Source: Cyanophora paradoxa
Taxonomy: Eukaryota > Glaucocystophyceae > Cyanophorales > Cyanophoraceae
Reading direction: 5' to 3'
DNA: 64,000 nucleotides
Assembly: GCA_004431415.1 (NCBI GenBank)
Contig: QPMI01000671.1
Span: forward strand, 111,172 to 175,171
Shown: one piece after another, positions 47,848 to 58,647 of the stretch
Layout of the letters: the number at the start of each line of letters is the position of its first letter
Position numbering within the stretch: position 1 is the first letter of the stretch
Notes under the pieces: model-generated
Databases searched by the model: none
What the model saw: the letters and a program-made list of their open reading frames with translations, nothing else
What the model was told of the DNA's origin: nothing
Position numbers and translations under genes: made by a program

Positions 47848-47936
47848 GAGGCGCGTTCGTGGCATAGCTAGCACAGCCTAGCAGCACATCGGTGGTCTAA
47901 CGTAGTGCGCCGCGCGACAGTGAGTAGGCTACTACC

Positions 47937-47974
47937 GAAAGATCGAGTTCGCTCTATCGGTCGAGTGCGGCCCT
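47937..47974. repeat. Dispersed repeat shared with 14376-14414
   Basis: gaaagatcgagttcgctcta and the following tcggtcgagtgcggccctt match the copy at 14376 with two substitutions. It lies just 3' of the pseudokinase gene. Confidence 0.7.
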
Positions 47975-47985
47975 TGCTTCGATTT

Positions 47986-50619
47986 CTAGCCTAGCTTCAA
48001 GCTTGGCTCTGCGGGGGAGGGGCCGGGCTGCGGCTGGGGCTTCGTCGCCTGGGATCCCATGCATGTCGAGCAGAAGAAGCGGAAGGCGGAGTGCAGGGAG
48101 GGTCGCTGCCGGGGGTCTGGCGTCCAGGCCCTGCGGGGCGGCGGAGCGGTGAGCTCGAGGCGGGGCCGGGGGCTCGGGGCGCGGGGCGACTTGGAGATGA
48201 CGAGGCGGGCGCAGGCCTCGCGGAGCTCGTCGCCCCTCTCGTCGCGGTCCGCGTCGAACGAGAGACCCTCCAGGAACTCGGCGGGGCGCTCCCCTGCCGC
48301 ACCCACGCCCTTGGCCGGGCGGCGCGGCCGGTGGCGCGGGGCGGGGCGGGGCGGGGCGGACCGGCGACAAGGAGGGCGGCGGCGTGGAGGGGATGGAGGC
48401 CGGCGAAGGGCTCGCGCCCCGAGAGGAGAAAGGAGGCGACGAGGGCCCACGTGCAGACCACCGCCCGGTCCAGCGCCGCCAGCGCCCCCTCCCACGCGCC
48501 GGAGCCCGCCCCGCCCCCATCCTCCTCGCACGCCACCGCGTAGCGCAGCGCCGGCGCCACGTCGGCCCCCGCCGGCTCCGGGCCCAGGAAGCCGATGAGA
48601 GAGGGCACGCGGACGGTGAACTCGTCCTGCACCGTTATGTGGTACGGGTCGAAAGCTCGGTACCTGCGTGGGGGCTCGATGGCCTGCGGGAGCGGGGGTA
48701 CAGTGGCAAGAAAAGGGGTAGAGAAAAACTGCGGGCCAGCGGCGGAGGGCGAGGACGGCCTCTGATGGGGAGGGGGCGGCGGAAAGGGCGTGCGCGCGGA
48801 CGGCGATGGCGCCGGCGAGTACCTGTCCACGCATTATTTGCTGAGCAACAACAATTAATCGCTCCAGGTGTAACGCACGGCCCGCGCGGCCTCAATACGG
48901 TCCGCCGCCGTGAGCGGCTCGGCATGCAGGTACCTGCAGAGCGGAAATGTCATGCGCGGGGGGCAGCGGCCGGTCGGGGAGCGAGGGAGGGCGGGGCGGG
49001 CCGGAAGAGGGTGGCGCCGCGGGCGCCCTCCATGACGGCGGCGCCGGAGGCCTCGTCGAGGAGCAGGCAGCGGGCGACGTGGCGGTCGGCCTGCGCGGCC
49101 CCCGCCCACGCCCCTCTCGGCAGCAGCTCCCCCGCCAGCAGCGTCACCCTGCGCCACCCGCCGGCGCGTTGGCGGGGCGCGGCTGGGGGCCCGCGGGGCG
49201 GCGCCCGCACCCCGTGCGCGTGCGGGAGGCCCCGAGGCGCTGCAGCGGAAGCGCGCGCGGCCGGGGCGAGCCACGCGAAGGGCTCCCCCAGCCGCATGTC
49301 AGCCCCCGACTCGGGCCCCGCCTCCTCGTCGCTCTCTTCGGGTTCGTCCCGGCGGCGCCAGGCCAGCACGACGCCGGCGCGCCGGCCCCGCAGCGGCTCT
49401 GCGAGCTCCACGCGCGCCGCGCCCAGCTCCAGCCCGTGGTCGCAGGGCGCCGAGGCCCGCTGCCGCGCTCCGCGCTGCGGCCCCGAGGGGCCGGACGAGG
49501 CGATCAGGCGCGCCTCGCAGCCCTCGTGATCGCCGTCGTCGTCGCTCCAGTCCCCCGTCAGGTCCACCTCCGCCACGCCGGCGGGCCCCTCAACGGCTTC
49601 CCGCTTCTCCCCGGACCCGGCGGCCCCCGGCAGCGGCGGCGGCTCCTCGAGGGGAAGCCGCCGCTCCTCGGGCCCCTCGGGCTCCTCCCCCCCCGCGGGG
49701 GCCTCGGGCAGCAGCAGCGCGAGGAGCGTCGGGAGCGCCTCCGCGCGCGGCCTCCGCTGCGGGTCAGCGTCCAGGCACGCCTGTGCTCGCCCCGTCGGCG
49801 TGGGAGGAGGGCTGCGCGCGCGGAGGGCGGACCTCGGCGAGGGGCCGCAGGCGGGCATCCATCGCATCGAGGGACGAGAGCGTCGCCTCATCGAAGGGCG
49901 TCCCTCCGACCAGCGACAGGTACCGGTCGTCTCCGGGCTTGCTCGCAGCGTGCGGCGCCACGCCCGTGAGGAGCTCGACGAGAAGGCAGCCCCACGCGAA
50001 CGTCTGCGTGCGCGCGCAGGCGTCGGCTCGGGGAGGAGGCGCGGGCGCGCGCCTTCGGCGGGCGCACGTCGCTCGCCCGCGCGTCCGCGGGCTCCGGGCG
50101 AAACGACTCGGCGGGCGTGTACCACGTCGAGGCAGACGCCGCGCGCGGGGGAGCCTCCTGCCGCAGCCCGTAGCCGAAGAGCTCGACGCGCGGACAGTCG
50201 GTTGCATCCAGCCGCACGCTCTCGGGGCTGAGGTTGCCGTGGACAATTCCCCGCGCGTGGAGGTTGCCCATGCCGCGCGCCACCTCCCTGAGCACGGCGA
50301 GCGCCTCGCGCAGCTCGATGCGTTCCCTCGCGCGCATCCAGTCCCGCAGCAGCGACATCGACTCGCGCCCCGTCCAGACGAGCACGTATACGCGGTTTCC
50401 GCCGCTCCCAGCGGGACCGCAGAGCTCGGCCGAGTCCGCGACGCCGCGCGGCGGCCACGCTGGGTCGCTGCTCCGAACAGCGCTGATCGCCTCATCCAGG
50501 CGCTCGCCGTCGAGCATACGAGCCTCGACGCGTCGGCCTCCGACCTCGAGAGCCGCGTCGCGGCGCCCAAAGAAGTCCCGTTCGACCAACTGGGTCAGCA
50601 GGCCGGCGGGAGCGTCCAT
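47986..50619 (-). CDS. Tandem protein-kinase-like protein, first domain a pseudokinase
   Basis: Minus-strand gene starting MDAPAGLLTQLVERDFFGRR at 50619. Domain 1: a degenerate N-lobe (VYVLVWTGRESMSLLRDW), then VARGMGNLHARGIVHGNLSP where the HRD catalytic loop is HGN, and VELFGYGL where DFG is GYG. The C-lobe continues TFAWGCLLVELLTGVAPHAA and CLDADPQRRPRAEAL. A long acidic/proline linker (VDLTGDWSDDDGDHEG) follows. Domain 2: RYLHAEPLTAADRIEAARAV, RYRAFDPYHITVQDEF, WALVASFLLSGREPFAGLHP and RRAWTPDPRQRPSLHSA. I see no intact VAIK lysine, HRD or DFG in domain 2. The protein is probably a non-catalytic scaffold or regulator. Exon borders are only partly resolved. Confidence 0.72.
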
Positions 50620-50856
50620 TCTGCGCGCTGGGGGCGGCCACGGCGGCGGCCACCGCGGGCCTGTTGCCACTCCAGGGCCACCGGGGCCACTGGGCCAGCG
50701 CCTGAGGGGTACAGGGCAACCCCCATTACAAGGCAAGTTCGCGGCAGCTCTCGCGGCGCCGATTCGCGACTAGTTCGGCCCAAAAAGCGCCCATCTCAGC
50801 TCGTCCCAGCGTGCATCGCAGCCCAGCCCGTCCGGTTATCTCTCGCTTAGTCAATC
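50620..50856. promoter_or_regulatory. Divergent promoter region, pseudokinase / mitochondrial carrier
   Basis: 237 bp between the two proposed start codons. GC-rich with cggcggccacggcggcggcc repeats. The promoter role is inferred from position. Confidence 0.4.
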
Positions 50857-52348
50857 ATGGCGCCGCGAACTTTCCAGCCCGGCCGCGCGGCGATCGTTGC
50901 GAGCTCGCCGAAGACCCACAGGCTGCTGGCCTTTGCGCAGCCGAGCCAGATGGCTGGTAAGCGATCGCGCGCACTGAACTGAGTTTTGCGCCGCTCTGAG
51001 CGGCGCCGCGGCGCAGCCCCGGATAAGCCCAACACACCTCCGGCCGAAGATGACGAGGCGACGGTTGCTATCGCCGCGCCGCCCATGGACTCCTTCCTCG
51101 GTGCGCGCCACCACGTCGGTCCAGCTCCGGCGCCGGCCCGTCCGCTGAATTCGATGCGCGACGCCGCGCAGAGAACATGATTGCTGGTTCTATGAGCCGC
51201 GGTGTGTCGCAGGCGATCCTCCACCCCATCGACGTTCTCCGCACCCGTTCTCAGGCCATCGGAGTCACCTCCAAGCTGCAGGCCCGCACCTTCCTCAAGG
51301 TGCGCAGCTCGGAAATCATTTCTATTTCATCCTTTTTTGGCCTTGAATCTCTCTTTTCAGGGCATCGCGCCGTGCCTGCTGCTCTCCGTGCCAGCCGGCG
51401 GGATGCAATTCGTCACGTACGAGTATATGAAGGAGAAGCTGACGGACCTGGCCCCGGAGAATCGCATGTTCGTCCAGCTCACCGCTGGCGCCAGCGGCGC
51501 GCTCGCCGCGTCGGTCGTCCGTGTGCCTCAGGAGATCCTCAAGCAGCGCGTCCAGGCCGACGTCTACCCCAACATGATCGCCACCATCCAGGGCATCCTC
51601 AGCACCGACGTGCGCCGCCCGGCCCGCCGCAGGGCCCGCGCCGCGGCTGCGGCCGACGCGCGCCGCGCAGGGCCCGCGGGGCTTCTACACGGGCTACCTG
51701 TCTACCGTGCTGCGCGACGTGCCGTTCAACGCGACGGCGTTCCTCTTCTTCGAGCAGTTCAAGGGCACCTTCGTGCGCACGAACAGCCGGGACCCCGAGA
51801 ACTGGGAGAACCTCGCCATGGGCGCCATGTCCGGCGGCCTCTCCGCCCTCATCTGGACCCCCATCGACGTCGTGTGCGCGCGCTTTTCGCCCTTTCCTCG
51901 CGCGCGCGGCGCGGCTGACGCTGGCGCAGGAAGACGCGGCTGATGACGCAGAAGCCGGGGCAGGCGCGCAAGTACAACGGGATTCTGGACACGTTCAAGA
52001 AGGTGGCGAACGAGGAGGGCCCGCAGGCGCTGATGAAGGGCGTCGTGCCGCGCCTCGTCTACCTCTCCCCCATGTCCGCCATCACCTTCTCCGTCTACGA
52101 GGCCATCAAGGCCCGCCCCGCCCCTCCCCGCCCCGGGCTCCCCTGGCGCCCCCCTGAGCTCCCGGGGCCGCGCGCAGGGCGCGATGCGGCACCAGAAGGC
52201 CGTCATCGGAAAGGACGACGTGGAAGACTCGCTCGAGTCGAATCGCGGCCGCAAGCCCAAGACCACCGCTTTCCAGGCGCCCTTGGCCGCCCCGAACCCC
52301 TTCGCCGCCAGGTCCCACAAGGCCCGCCGCCCGGCGCCCCGCCGCTAG
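50857..52348 (+). CDS. Mitochondrial carrier family protein, S-adenosylmethionine carrier-like
   Basis: Six-helix inner-membrane transporter (SLC25 family). Exons 50857-50956, 51017-51100, 51172-51299, 51361-51609, 51671-51873, 51930-52110 and 52178-52348 give 371 residues. Three repeat signatures are present: HPIDVLRTRSQA, VPQEILKQRVQADVYPN and TPIDVVKTRLMTQ. The second repeat (GFYTGYLSTVLRDVPFNATA) and the unusual P-x-E-x-x-K-Q-R signature are as in SAM carriers (SLC25A26/SAMC). A 55-residue N-terminal extension (MAPRTFQPGRAAIVASS) could target mitochondrion or plastid. The basic C-terminal tail (KARRPAPRR) is unusual. The last intron (52111-52177) starts GCCCGC, a GC-AG intron. Confidence 0.85.
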
Positions 52349-52905
52349 GCCTCCCGTTCCGCCTCTCGTCTCGTCGCCCCCTTTCTTTCGCATTCACCCA
52401 TATTTCCGTTCGATCGTCGTCGGTCGAGCGCTGCGGGCGGCCCCGGGCCCGCAGTCCCGCCCGGCGCTCTTCTACGTGTACCCAGTCCAGCGCCCGGCGT
52501 GCCGCTCTGAGTTTTGTTTTCCTAGGCTTGAGATTGCAGTTGAGATGCATTGCGAGGTCAGGTTCGGATCAGCATCCGGGATGTACTGGTTGTAACTTTC
52601 ATGTAACCTTATTTCGAGACCACTCCGCGCGAATAACATCTTTGCAAGCCAGCGAGGGCGCGACCTGCATGCGCATAACATCGATGCATCCGCGGTACTT
52701 GTGCTCGCAATCGTTGCAATTGATATCGATGCCATGATGCATGCACCCGCCGCGCCGGTGTGACCGCAGGCCAGCACACTGTGACATAGTAAGGAGGGCT
52801 GCATGCGCAGCTGGAGCCTCGGAGCGCCAGAATTCGCTTGCTAGCAGTTCGCTTTCTTCGAATTCTAATTGGAGTTTCGGCGCACATAGCCACGGGCCAA
52901 GTAGA
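52349..52905. other. Intergenic region between carrier and NIPP1 3' ends
   Basis: Convergent 3' flanks of the carrier and NIPP1 genes. A stretch at 52510-52900 is AT-richer with several gcatgc/atgcat motifs. No gene was recognised. Confidence 0.5.
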
Positions 52906-54764
52906 TCACTTGGGGGGCCGCGCTGATCTCCAGGAGGCCCCCGGGGGGTCGCCCGCTGATACCGCCGGTGCACGTGCGGAGTTCAGGGGTCGGCCTCCCC
53001 CTGGCCCCGGGTCGGGTGTCGTCCTGGGGGTTTTGACGGGGCCTTGCGTCTCCCAGGGGGCGGGGGCCGAAGCCGGCTCCGCGCCCTCTGCCGCCCGCTT
53101 CTCGCCCCTGGCATCGCCCTCCCTGGCGCTGCGCGGGAGGCGTAAGGGCCACGGGGGCGGGTTCGAGCCCCCGCAGGGACGCAAGGCGAACCCTGCCGTT
53201 CCCGAGGCCGAGGCCGAGGCGGGGGAGGTGGGCGGCTGGGTGGATCCGCTGCCGGGCTCGAGGCCGGCGTACAGGGAGGGCCTCCCCGGGCCCGACCCGC
53301 CGGCGCCGGCCTGCGCCAACGGCTGCTTCCCCAGGAGGACCCGCGGGACCGGGCGCCCGCCCCCCGCGAGCGGCTGCGTCCGCGCCGCCCGCGCCGCCGA
53401 CGCGACCGCCGGCGCCGCGCGCGGCTGCGGCTTGGCGGCGGGGAGCACGGCGCTGCGGACGATGGCGGCGAAGGCGCCCGTGCCTCCCGCGATGGTGCTC
53501 GCCAGGAGCGGCAGCGCCTCGCCGGCCGCCCTGGCGCTCGGGTGCGCCCCGTCGCCCTCCCCGGCCCCCGCCGCCTCCTCTATCGCCTCCCCGACCTGGC
53601 CGGGGCGAGGCGGTGAGGCCGGAGGGGAGGGGCGGCGGGCGCAGCAGCGCCGCCGGACCTCGAAGAGCCTGACGGTGTTGCGCGCCTCGTCGAAGGCCAC
53701 CCGCCGCCCCGCCCGCTGAGGCCCCCGCTGAGGCCCAGCGCCGCGCGGCGCCTGCCGGGGGCCGCACCTTGGACTTGCCCGCCCGGCGCTCGCCCTCCGC
53801 CCGCCCGTCCTCCTCCTCCGCCGTCACCTTCCGGGCCCGCGCCGTCACGCCGCAGTCGGCAGGAGCAGCGGGGCGGGGCCGCGGGGCCGGGGCGGGGCGG
53901 GGGCGGGCCTTGCGGTTCATGCGGGTCGCGAAGTCGACAAAGGTGGCCTCCTCTGGCGATTCCGTCGAGGCCTCGATGAGCACCGAGAAGTCCCTGCAGC
54001 AAGGCCCCCGAGCTCGCCGTGCCGTCGCGGGGGGGCGGGGGGGGCCGGCCCCTTGCCCTCACCGGTGGACGCAGCCGCGGAGCACGTAGAGGCGGGAGGA
54101 AGCGCCCAGGCGCAGAGTCGTCCCCTCGTCCAGCAGCGTCGGCGTGTGCGCCTCGATCCGCACGCTGCGGCACCGCTCGGCCCGACCCGGGGCCCGCGCT
54201 CCGCGGGGCAACGCGGGGCGGCCCGGGGGGCCCGGGGGGCGCGCACTCGGCGACGAACGTCCCGTGCGTGCTGCCGAGGTCCAGGACCTGCACGGGGCGC
54301 GACGGCCGGGGGGGGGCCGCGCGAGATCAGGGCTGCATCGCGCGCATGGAGCTCCCATGGCGACGCGATCGCAAGCTCACGTAGACGTTCCCGTTTTTGT
54401 GGTGTACCACGGCTGCATGGAGCCGGCTAATTGAAGCGTGTTCCGCTGGGATGTGTATGTGATTTCCAGGCGCCGGGCGACCGATTACGTAGGCCTGCGC
54501 CCCGCATCGAGCATATCGCATGTGACGAGGCAAGTCGCCTACCGTCTTGTGAAGCGGTATTGTCTCAACGACCTGGTCGTTCTTCAGCACCTCGAGGCGC
54601 GTAGATTGAGGCGCATGTCCGACGCGAGGGTCGCCGGCCCTGAGTGGCGCGCATTCAGCTACCGGCGCTTCGTATCCGGCGCGCGGTGTGTTGTGCATGC
54701 GCATCGGTGCTACCCGTCGGGCGCCAGCAGCGGCGCACCAGCTCGGTAGGGTGAAGGTGGACAT
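52906..54764 (-). CDS. PPP1R8: NIPP1-like nuclear inhibitor of protein phosphatase 1 (PPP1R8), FHA domain
   Basis: Targets PP1 in the nucleus and links it to splicing and chromatin factors. Exons 54739-54764, 54543-54639, 54381-54494, 54247-54287, 54063-54164, 53768-53993 and 52906-53715 give 471 residues. The N-terminus MSTFTLPSWAGDPRVG matches the WAG-P motif of NIPP1. The FHA domain reads TAYVIGRPAPGNHIHIP, ISRLHAAVVHHKNG, VLDLGSTHGTFV and GTTLRLGASSRLYVL. A canonical PP1-docking RVxF motif follows (RRVAFDEARNTV), created exactly across the 53716-53767 splice. The C-terminal 230 residues are Pro/Ala/Gly-rich and longer than in animals. Stop and frame of the last exon were taken as uninterrupted. 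Confidence 0.87.
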
Positions 54765-54964
54765 CGGCCTGCGCCGGCGCCGCGCTGGTCGGACCGGGCG
54801 CTTTGAGCCCAAAGCAGGAAGCTCGGCGCGTTGCAGTTCGGCCGTATTCGTATTTCTGCGCGCGGCGCTCGACCTCGCCGCTCGGCACGCTGCGCGCTGT
54901 CGTATTTCTTGTCGTTGTCTTTTCGTCACCTCAAGCCCTGGCCGCGTCGAGCTGAGGAAGCTGA

Positions 54965-55326
54965 GGGCCTCTCCCCGCCGACCTCGTTCGGGGAGATCAC
55001 GGAGGACGTGAACGTGCAGGCGGCGCTGCAGGCCGTGTACGGGGACGTGCGGCAGGTGGACGCCTGGGTCGGGGGCCTCGCCGAGGCCGCCGTGCCCCCC
55101 GCCTTCGTCGGGCCCATGTTCCGCAACTCCATCAAGGAGCAGGCCCGCCGCCCCCTCGCCCCCCGCCCCGCGCCCTCCCCTCCCTCCTCTTCCTCACGCC
55201 CCGCCAGTTCGTGCGCTTCCGGGACGGGGACCGCTTTTGGTACGAGAACTACCTGCCCGAGGCGCTGCGGGGGGAGCTCGCGCGCACCACCCTCGCCGAC
55301 GTCATCAAGCGCAACCTGTCCGCCCC
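54965..55326 (+). pseudogene. Duplicated fragment of the heme peroxidase gene (two partial exons and an intron)
   Basis: Identical, as far as I can compare, to 61952-62313: the end of exon LSPPTSFGEITED through NSIKEQ, the complete GC-AG intron (55143-55207) and exon FVRFRDGDRFWYENYLPEAL to the next donor. It carries no start, stop or other peroxidase exons. It lies between the 5' end of the NIPP1 gene and the 3' end of the minus-strand coiled-coil gene. Because the intron is identical too, this is a very recent DNA-level duplication or an assembly artefact. Confidence 0.9.
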
Positions 55327-55334
55327 CCCCTCCC

Positions 55335-57131
55335 CGGCCGCCTCCTCCGCCTCCTCCGCCTTGACGTACTCGGTGCGGAGCTCCGCCGGCCAGCTGCTCA
55401 GGTCCAGCGCGGCGCTCTTGAGCCCCCGGGGCCCGACCGGCTTCTTCTGCTCGCTGCCCGTCGCCCCCGCCGCAGGGGCCTCGCCGGCGGGGGCCGGGAA
55501 CGAGACCGGGGCGACGGGCGCCTCGGCGATGGCGGGGCCCGCCACCCGTGGCTCTCCTTCGGGGGAGCCCGCTGGGGGCGCCGCCTCGCCGCCCCCCACC
55601 ACCCCCGCCCCGGCAGACGCGGGGGGCGCCCCGCCGGGGAACGTGGCGGGGGCCGGCTGGTCCCCCGCCGGCCTCTCGCCCTCCTTTGCCTCCTCCCCCA
55701 CGCGTTGGGGAGGCGGGCGCCGACGCCAGCGGCGGCGTCCGGGGCGGCGGCGAGCGGCGCAGAGGCGCCCGACCCGGCATCGCGGGGCGCGGCGGGGCCT
55801 CGGCGGTGGGGGCGGGGGCCCCAGGGCCTCGTACTCGGGGTGCGCCGGGGGCGCGCTGGGGGCGGGCTGGGCGGGAGGAGGGGCCTCGTCGGGGGCGGCG
55901 CGGGCGGCGAGGCGGGCGATGCGGGCCTCCTGCTCGGAGGCGAGGGCGGCCTGGCGGGCGGCCCGCGCCTCGAGCTCCTCCACCCGCTCCGCCAGCCTCT
56001 TGTTCTCCAGCGTCAGCCGCAGCACCAGCGCGTCCTTCGTCCCGTACCCAGCCTGCCCCGCCCGCCCCCCCGCTCGAGGCGCCCGGCGGGAGGAGGGATG
56101 GAGGAGGCCGAGGCGGGTGGCACCTCGCGGTGCTTGTCGGGGCTCGGGGGCCCGTACCCGTTGAGGGCGGCGTCGTGGCCTGCCGGGGGCGTGGAGAGGG
56201 CGGCCGCGAGGCGGCGCTCGGCGTCGAGGAGCCTCCGCACGATGAGCGCCCGGTCCGCCTGCGCCTGCTCCAGCCTCGCCATCTGCGCCCCGGCCCGCGG
56301 CTCGGCGGCGGCTGCGGCGGCGGGGCGGCCTGGGGAGGAAGGCACCGCCTCGGCGGCGAGTGGGGCTCCGGCCTCGGCGTCGGCGGCGAGGCCCTCCCAG
56401 AGCTTCCGGTCGTGCTGGTGGAGCCCGCTCGCCGGCCGCGTCTTCGACTGGGGCGTCCCGGGGCCCCGCGTCCGCGCCCCGCCGGGGGTCGTCGAGGGCC
56501 GGATGAAGTAGCCGCCCTCGGGGGGCAGCACGGGGCCGGCATCGCCGTTCGCCATCGCCGAGTGCATCAGCAGCACCTCGAGGTCGGCGACGCGCATGCG
56601 CAGGGAGGCGATCTCGGCGTCCTTGCGGTGGGCAGACTCCTCGCCCAGCGCGAGCAGCTCCTGCTGCGCCATTGTCTCCCCGACCCGCGCCTCGGCCAGC
56701 TGCGCACGGCGCTCTGCCTCCGCGAGCTTTGCCTTCAGAGCGTCGAACTCCACCTCCAGCCGAGCTTGGACCACGGCGTCGGGGCCCGCGGCGGCAGTCT
56801 GCGCGTCGAGCTGCTTCGCCAGGAGCGCGCTCTCCAGTGCCCCGATCTTCTGCAGGCAGCCATCGCGGTCGTCCCTCAGCTTGCTCATCTCATTCAGGGC
56901 CTTCGAGAGTTGCTCGACGAGAGCCGCCCGTGCCGCGTTCGCCGCGCGCAGCTCCGCCTCGGCTGCGAAGCGATTGTAAGGGCAAGTCCTGCAAGAAAAT
57001 GCGACGGGTGACGGCCGCAACGCACCGCTTGCGAGCCTCGCTCGCAGCCCACCGTCCGCGCTGGCGGCGGAGGTCGCGGGCGGCGCGGGCGCTGGAAGTA
57101 CTTCAACGACGGCTTCTAAAATCGGTTCCAT
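55335..57131 (-). CDS. Coiled-coil protein of unknown function, 3' end disrupted or abutting the duplication
   Basis: Starts MEPILEAVVEVLPAPAPPAT at 57131. It continues as a long heptad-type coiled coil (NAARAALVEQLSKALNEMSK, DALKAKLAEAERRAQLAEAR, EIASLRMRVADLEVLL), a Pro/Gly region with YFIRPSTTPGGARTRGPGTP, and a second coil after an intron (donor near 56130, acceptor near 56070): DALVLRLTLENKRLAERVEE, EQEARIARLAARA. The C-terminal part is low complexity, then SAALDLSSWPAELRTEYVKA. The frame then enters the antisense of the duplicated peroxidase fragment at about 55330, so the natural C-terminus may be lost. An in-frame intron near 56970 is possible. Confidence 0.6.
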
Positions 57132-57912
57132 GTGCGTAGCTACGCCCGAGGCTGCTAAGCGCGCTGCCGCGGGCTGGTTGTGGCAACCTCTGGGGCGTGG
57201 CCGCCGTTGAAGTGTGGGGCGTGGCCGCCTACTCTACCGTGCGCTCTACTAGGCTAGCATGTACTACGGTGCGCTGCACGGGACAGCCGGTCTACTAGGT
57301 AGATCTAGATCTGCACCGCGGCCGCGCACCTAGGCCTAAATTTGCTGGGCGCGAGCACTCGAGCCCTTTTTTTTGCCGGGCTGAAGTTTCCGCGGACGGC
57401 GGGCATGCGCATTGCGCAGGCTGAGCGCTAGCGCTAGCCAGGCTCAACCTCGGAAGGCAGCACTGCCGAATGCGCAGCAGACGTACTCATGATCAGCGCA
57501 GCGCAGCGCAGCCGCCGGCGCAGCGCAGCGCAGCGCGGCGCCCGGCGGCCGTGCCGTGGCGAGCTCGCTCTGCAATATAATGCGATCGAGGACGCGATCG
57601 CGCGCGTTTGCCGCGCGCTGCATGCATGCGCGGAAATTGACAGATGCATATGCGCGTGCATGCGCAGTAAACGTTTAATATAGCCTAGTAGTAGATTAAT
57701 GTCAGGTTTTGCGCGAAGGCATTTAGGCATTTTGTGCGCAACTTAAGCTAGCTTGGCAACGAGCAGAAGGGGCCAGAGGGATTTAAGATGTTCAAGCGCA
57801 AAAGCAACGTGGAGCGTATGATTAACGTTAACGGCCAGAGACGGGAATGTACAGGGGGCCAGTGGGTGGTGGCCGGACAGGCGGGAAGCTACGGCGGCAC
57901 AACTATGGGGGG
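57132..57912. other. Intergenic region with short tandem motifs
   Basis: Contains gcgctagcgctagc, a gcgcagcgcagcgcagc array (57497-57535) and many gcatgc motifs. A gggcatgcgcattgcgcagg segment lies near 57400. No gene was recognised. Confidence 0.5.
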
Positions 57913-58647
57913 CTAGGGGAGATCGACGGGCTCATCCGCGGCCTCCTCCTGCACGTCGGCGGTGCAGACGACGTCCCCCGCCGCAATGGGCGCGCTCTCG
58001 ACGCCCTCGCTCGCCTCCGCGCTCGCGACGTAGCCGGCGGCGCTGTAGGAGATGAGGCCGTCGGCCCCGGGGCCGGCGCCGCGGACGGCGGCGTCGACGC
58101 CCTCCTCGTCGGGGACCAGCTCGGCGACCGGCTCGGCCTCGTACACGGCCGGCACGTCGGCGTCCAGCTCCTGGCGTGGCAGGTACCCCAGCATCTGCGC
58201 GCGCGCCGCGCCGTCGGACCGGGCGGCGGGCCCGGGCCCGGAGCGCAGGCACCGGCCCAGAGTAGCTGTCCGGCTCATCGGACTCGGGGACGTCGTGGGA
58301 CACGATCTGGGGCGACCGGGGCCGTCAGGGGCACCGCTTCGGGGGAAAGCGGTTCTTGGCAGGGCACACATCTCTGATCTGAGGGGAGATCAGAGTCAGG
58401 GGCGCGGGGCGGGGGCGGACGTCCGGATCCAAGGGGACCCACCTGAGGGGGGAGGTCCGGGGTCTCGCGCTGGTACATCTCCCAGGGGACGTGGTGGTGC
58501 CCGGCGTTGACGTGGTTGATGGCCACGATGAGTGGTTCGGCGGTCACGAAGGACATCTCATTGCCCGCGCCGTTCTCGTTCACGTACAGCTGCTGCTGGC
58601 CATTGCACGCGCAGTCCTCGAACTTCGGGATGAGCTTATCGGGGGTC
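57913..58647 (-). CDS. Acidic protein of unknown function, 5' end not found
   Basis: Exons 58443-58647, 58253-58306 and 57913-58194 join in phase. The first reads FEDCACNGQQQLYVNENGAG, then FVTAEPLIVAINHVNAGHHH and VPWEMYQRETPDLPPQ. The second reads IVSHDVPESDEPDSYSGP. The third reads MLGYLPRQELDADVPAVYEA and continues as an Asp/Glu/Ala-rich tail to PVDLP stop. A likely acceptor (CCGGCAG) at 58648 shows that an upstream exon with the start codon is missing from my model. The HHH and CxC features could bind metal, but I recognise no family. Confidence 0.5.
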
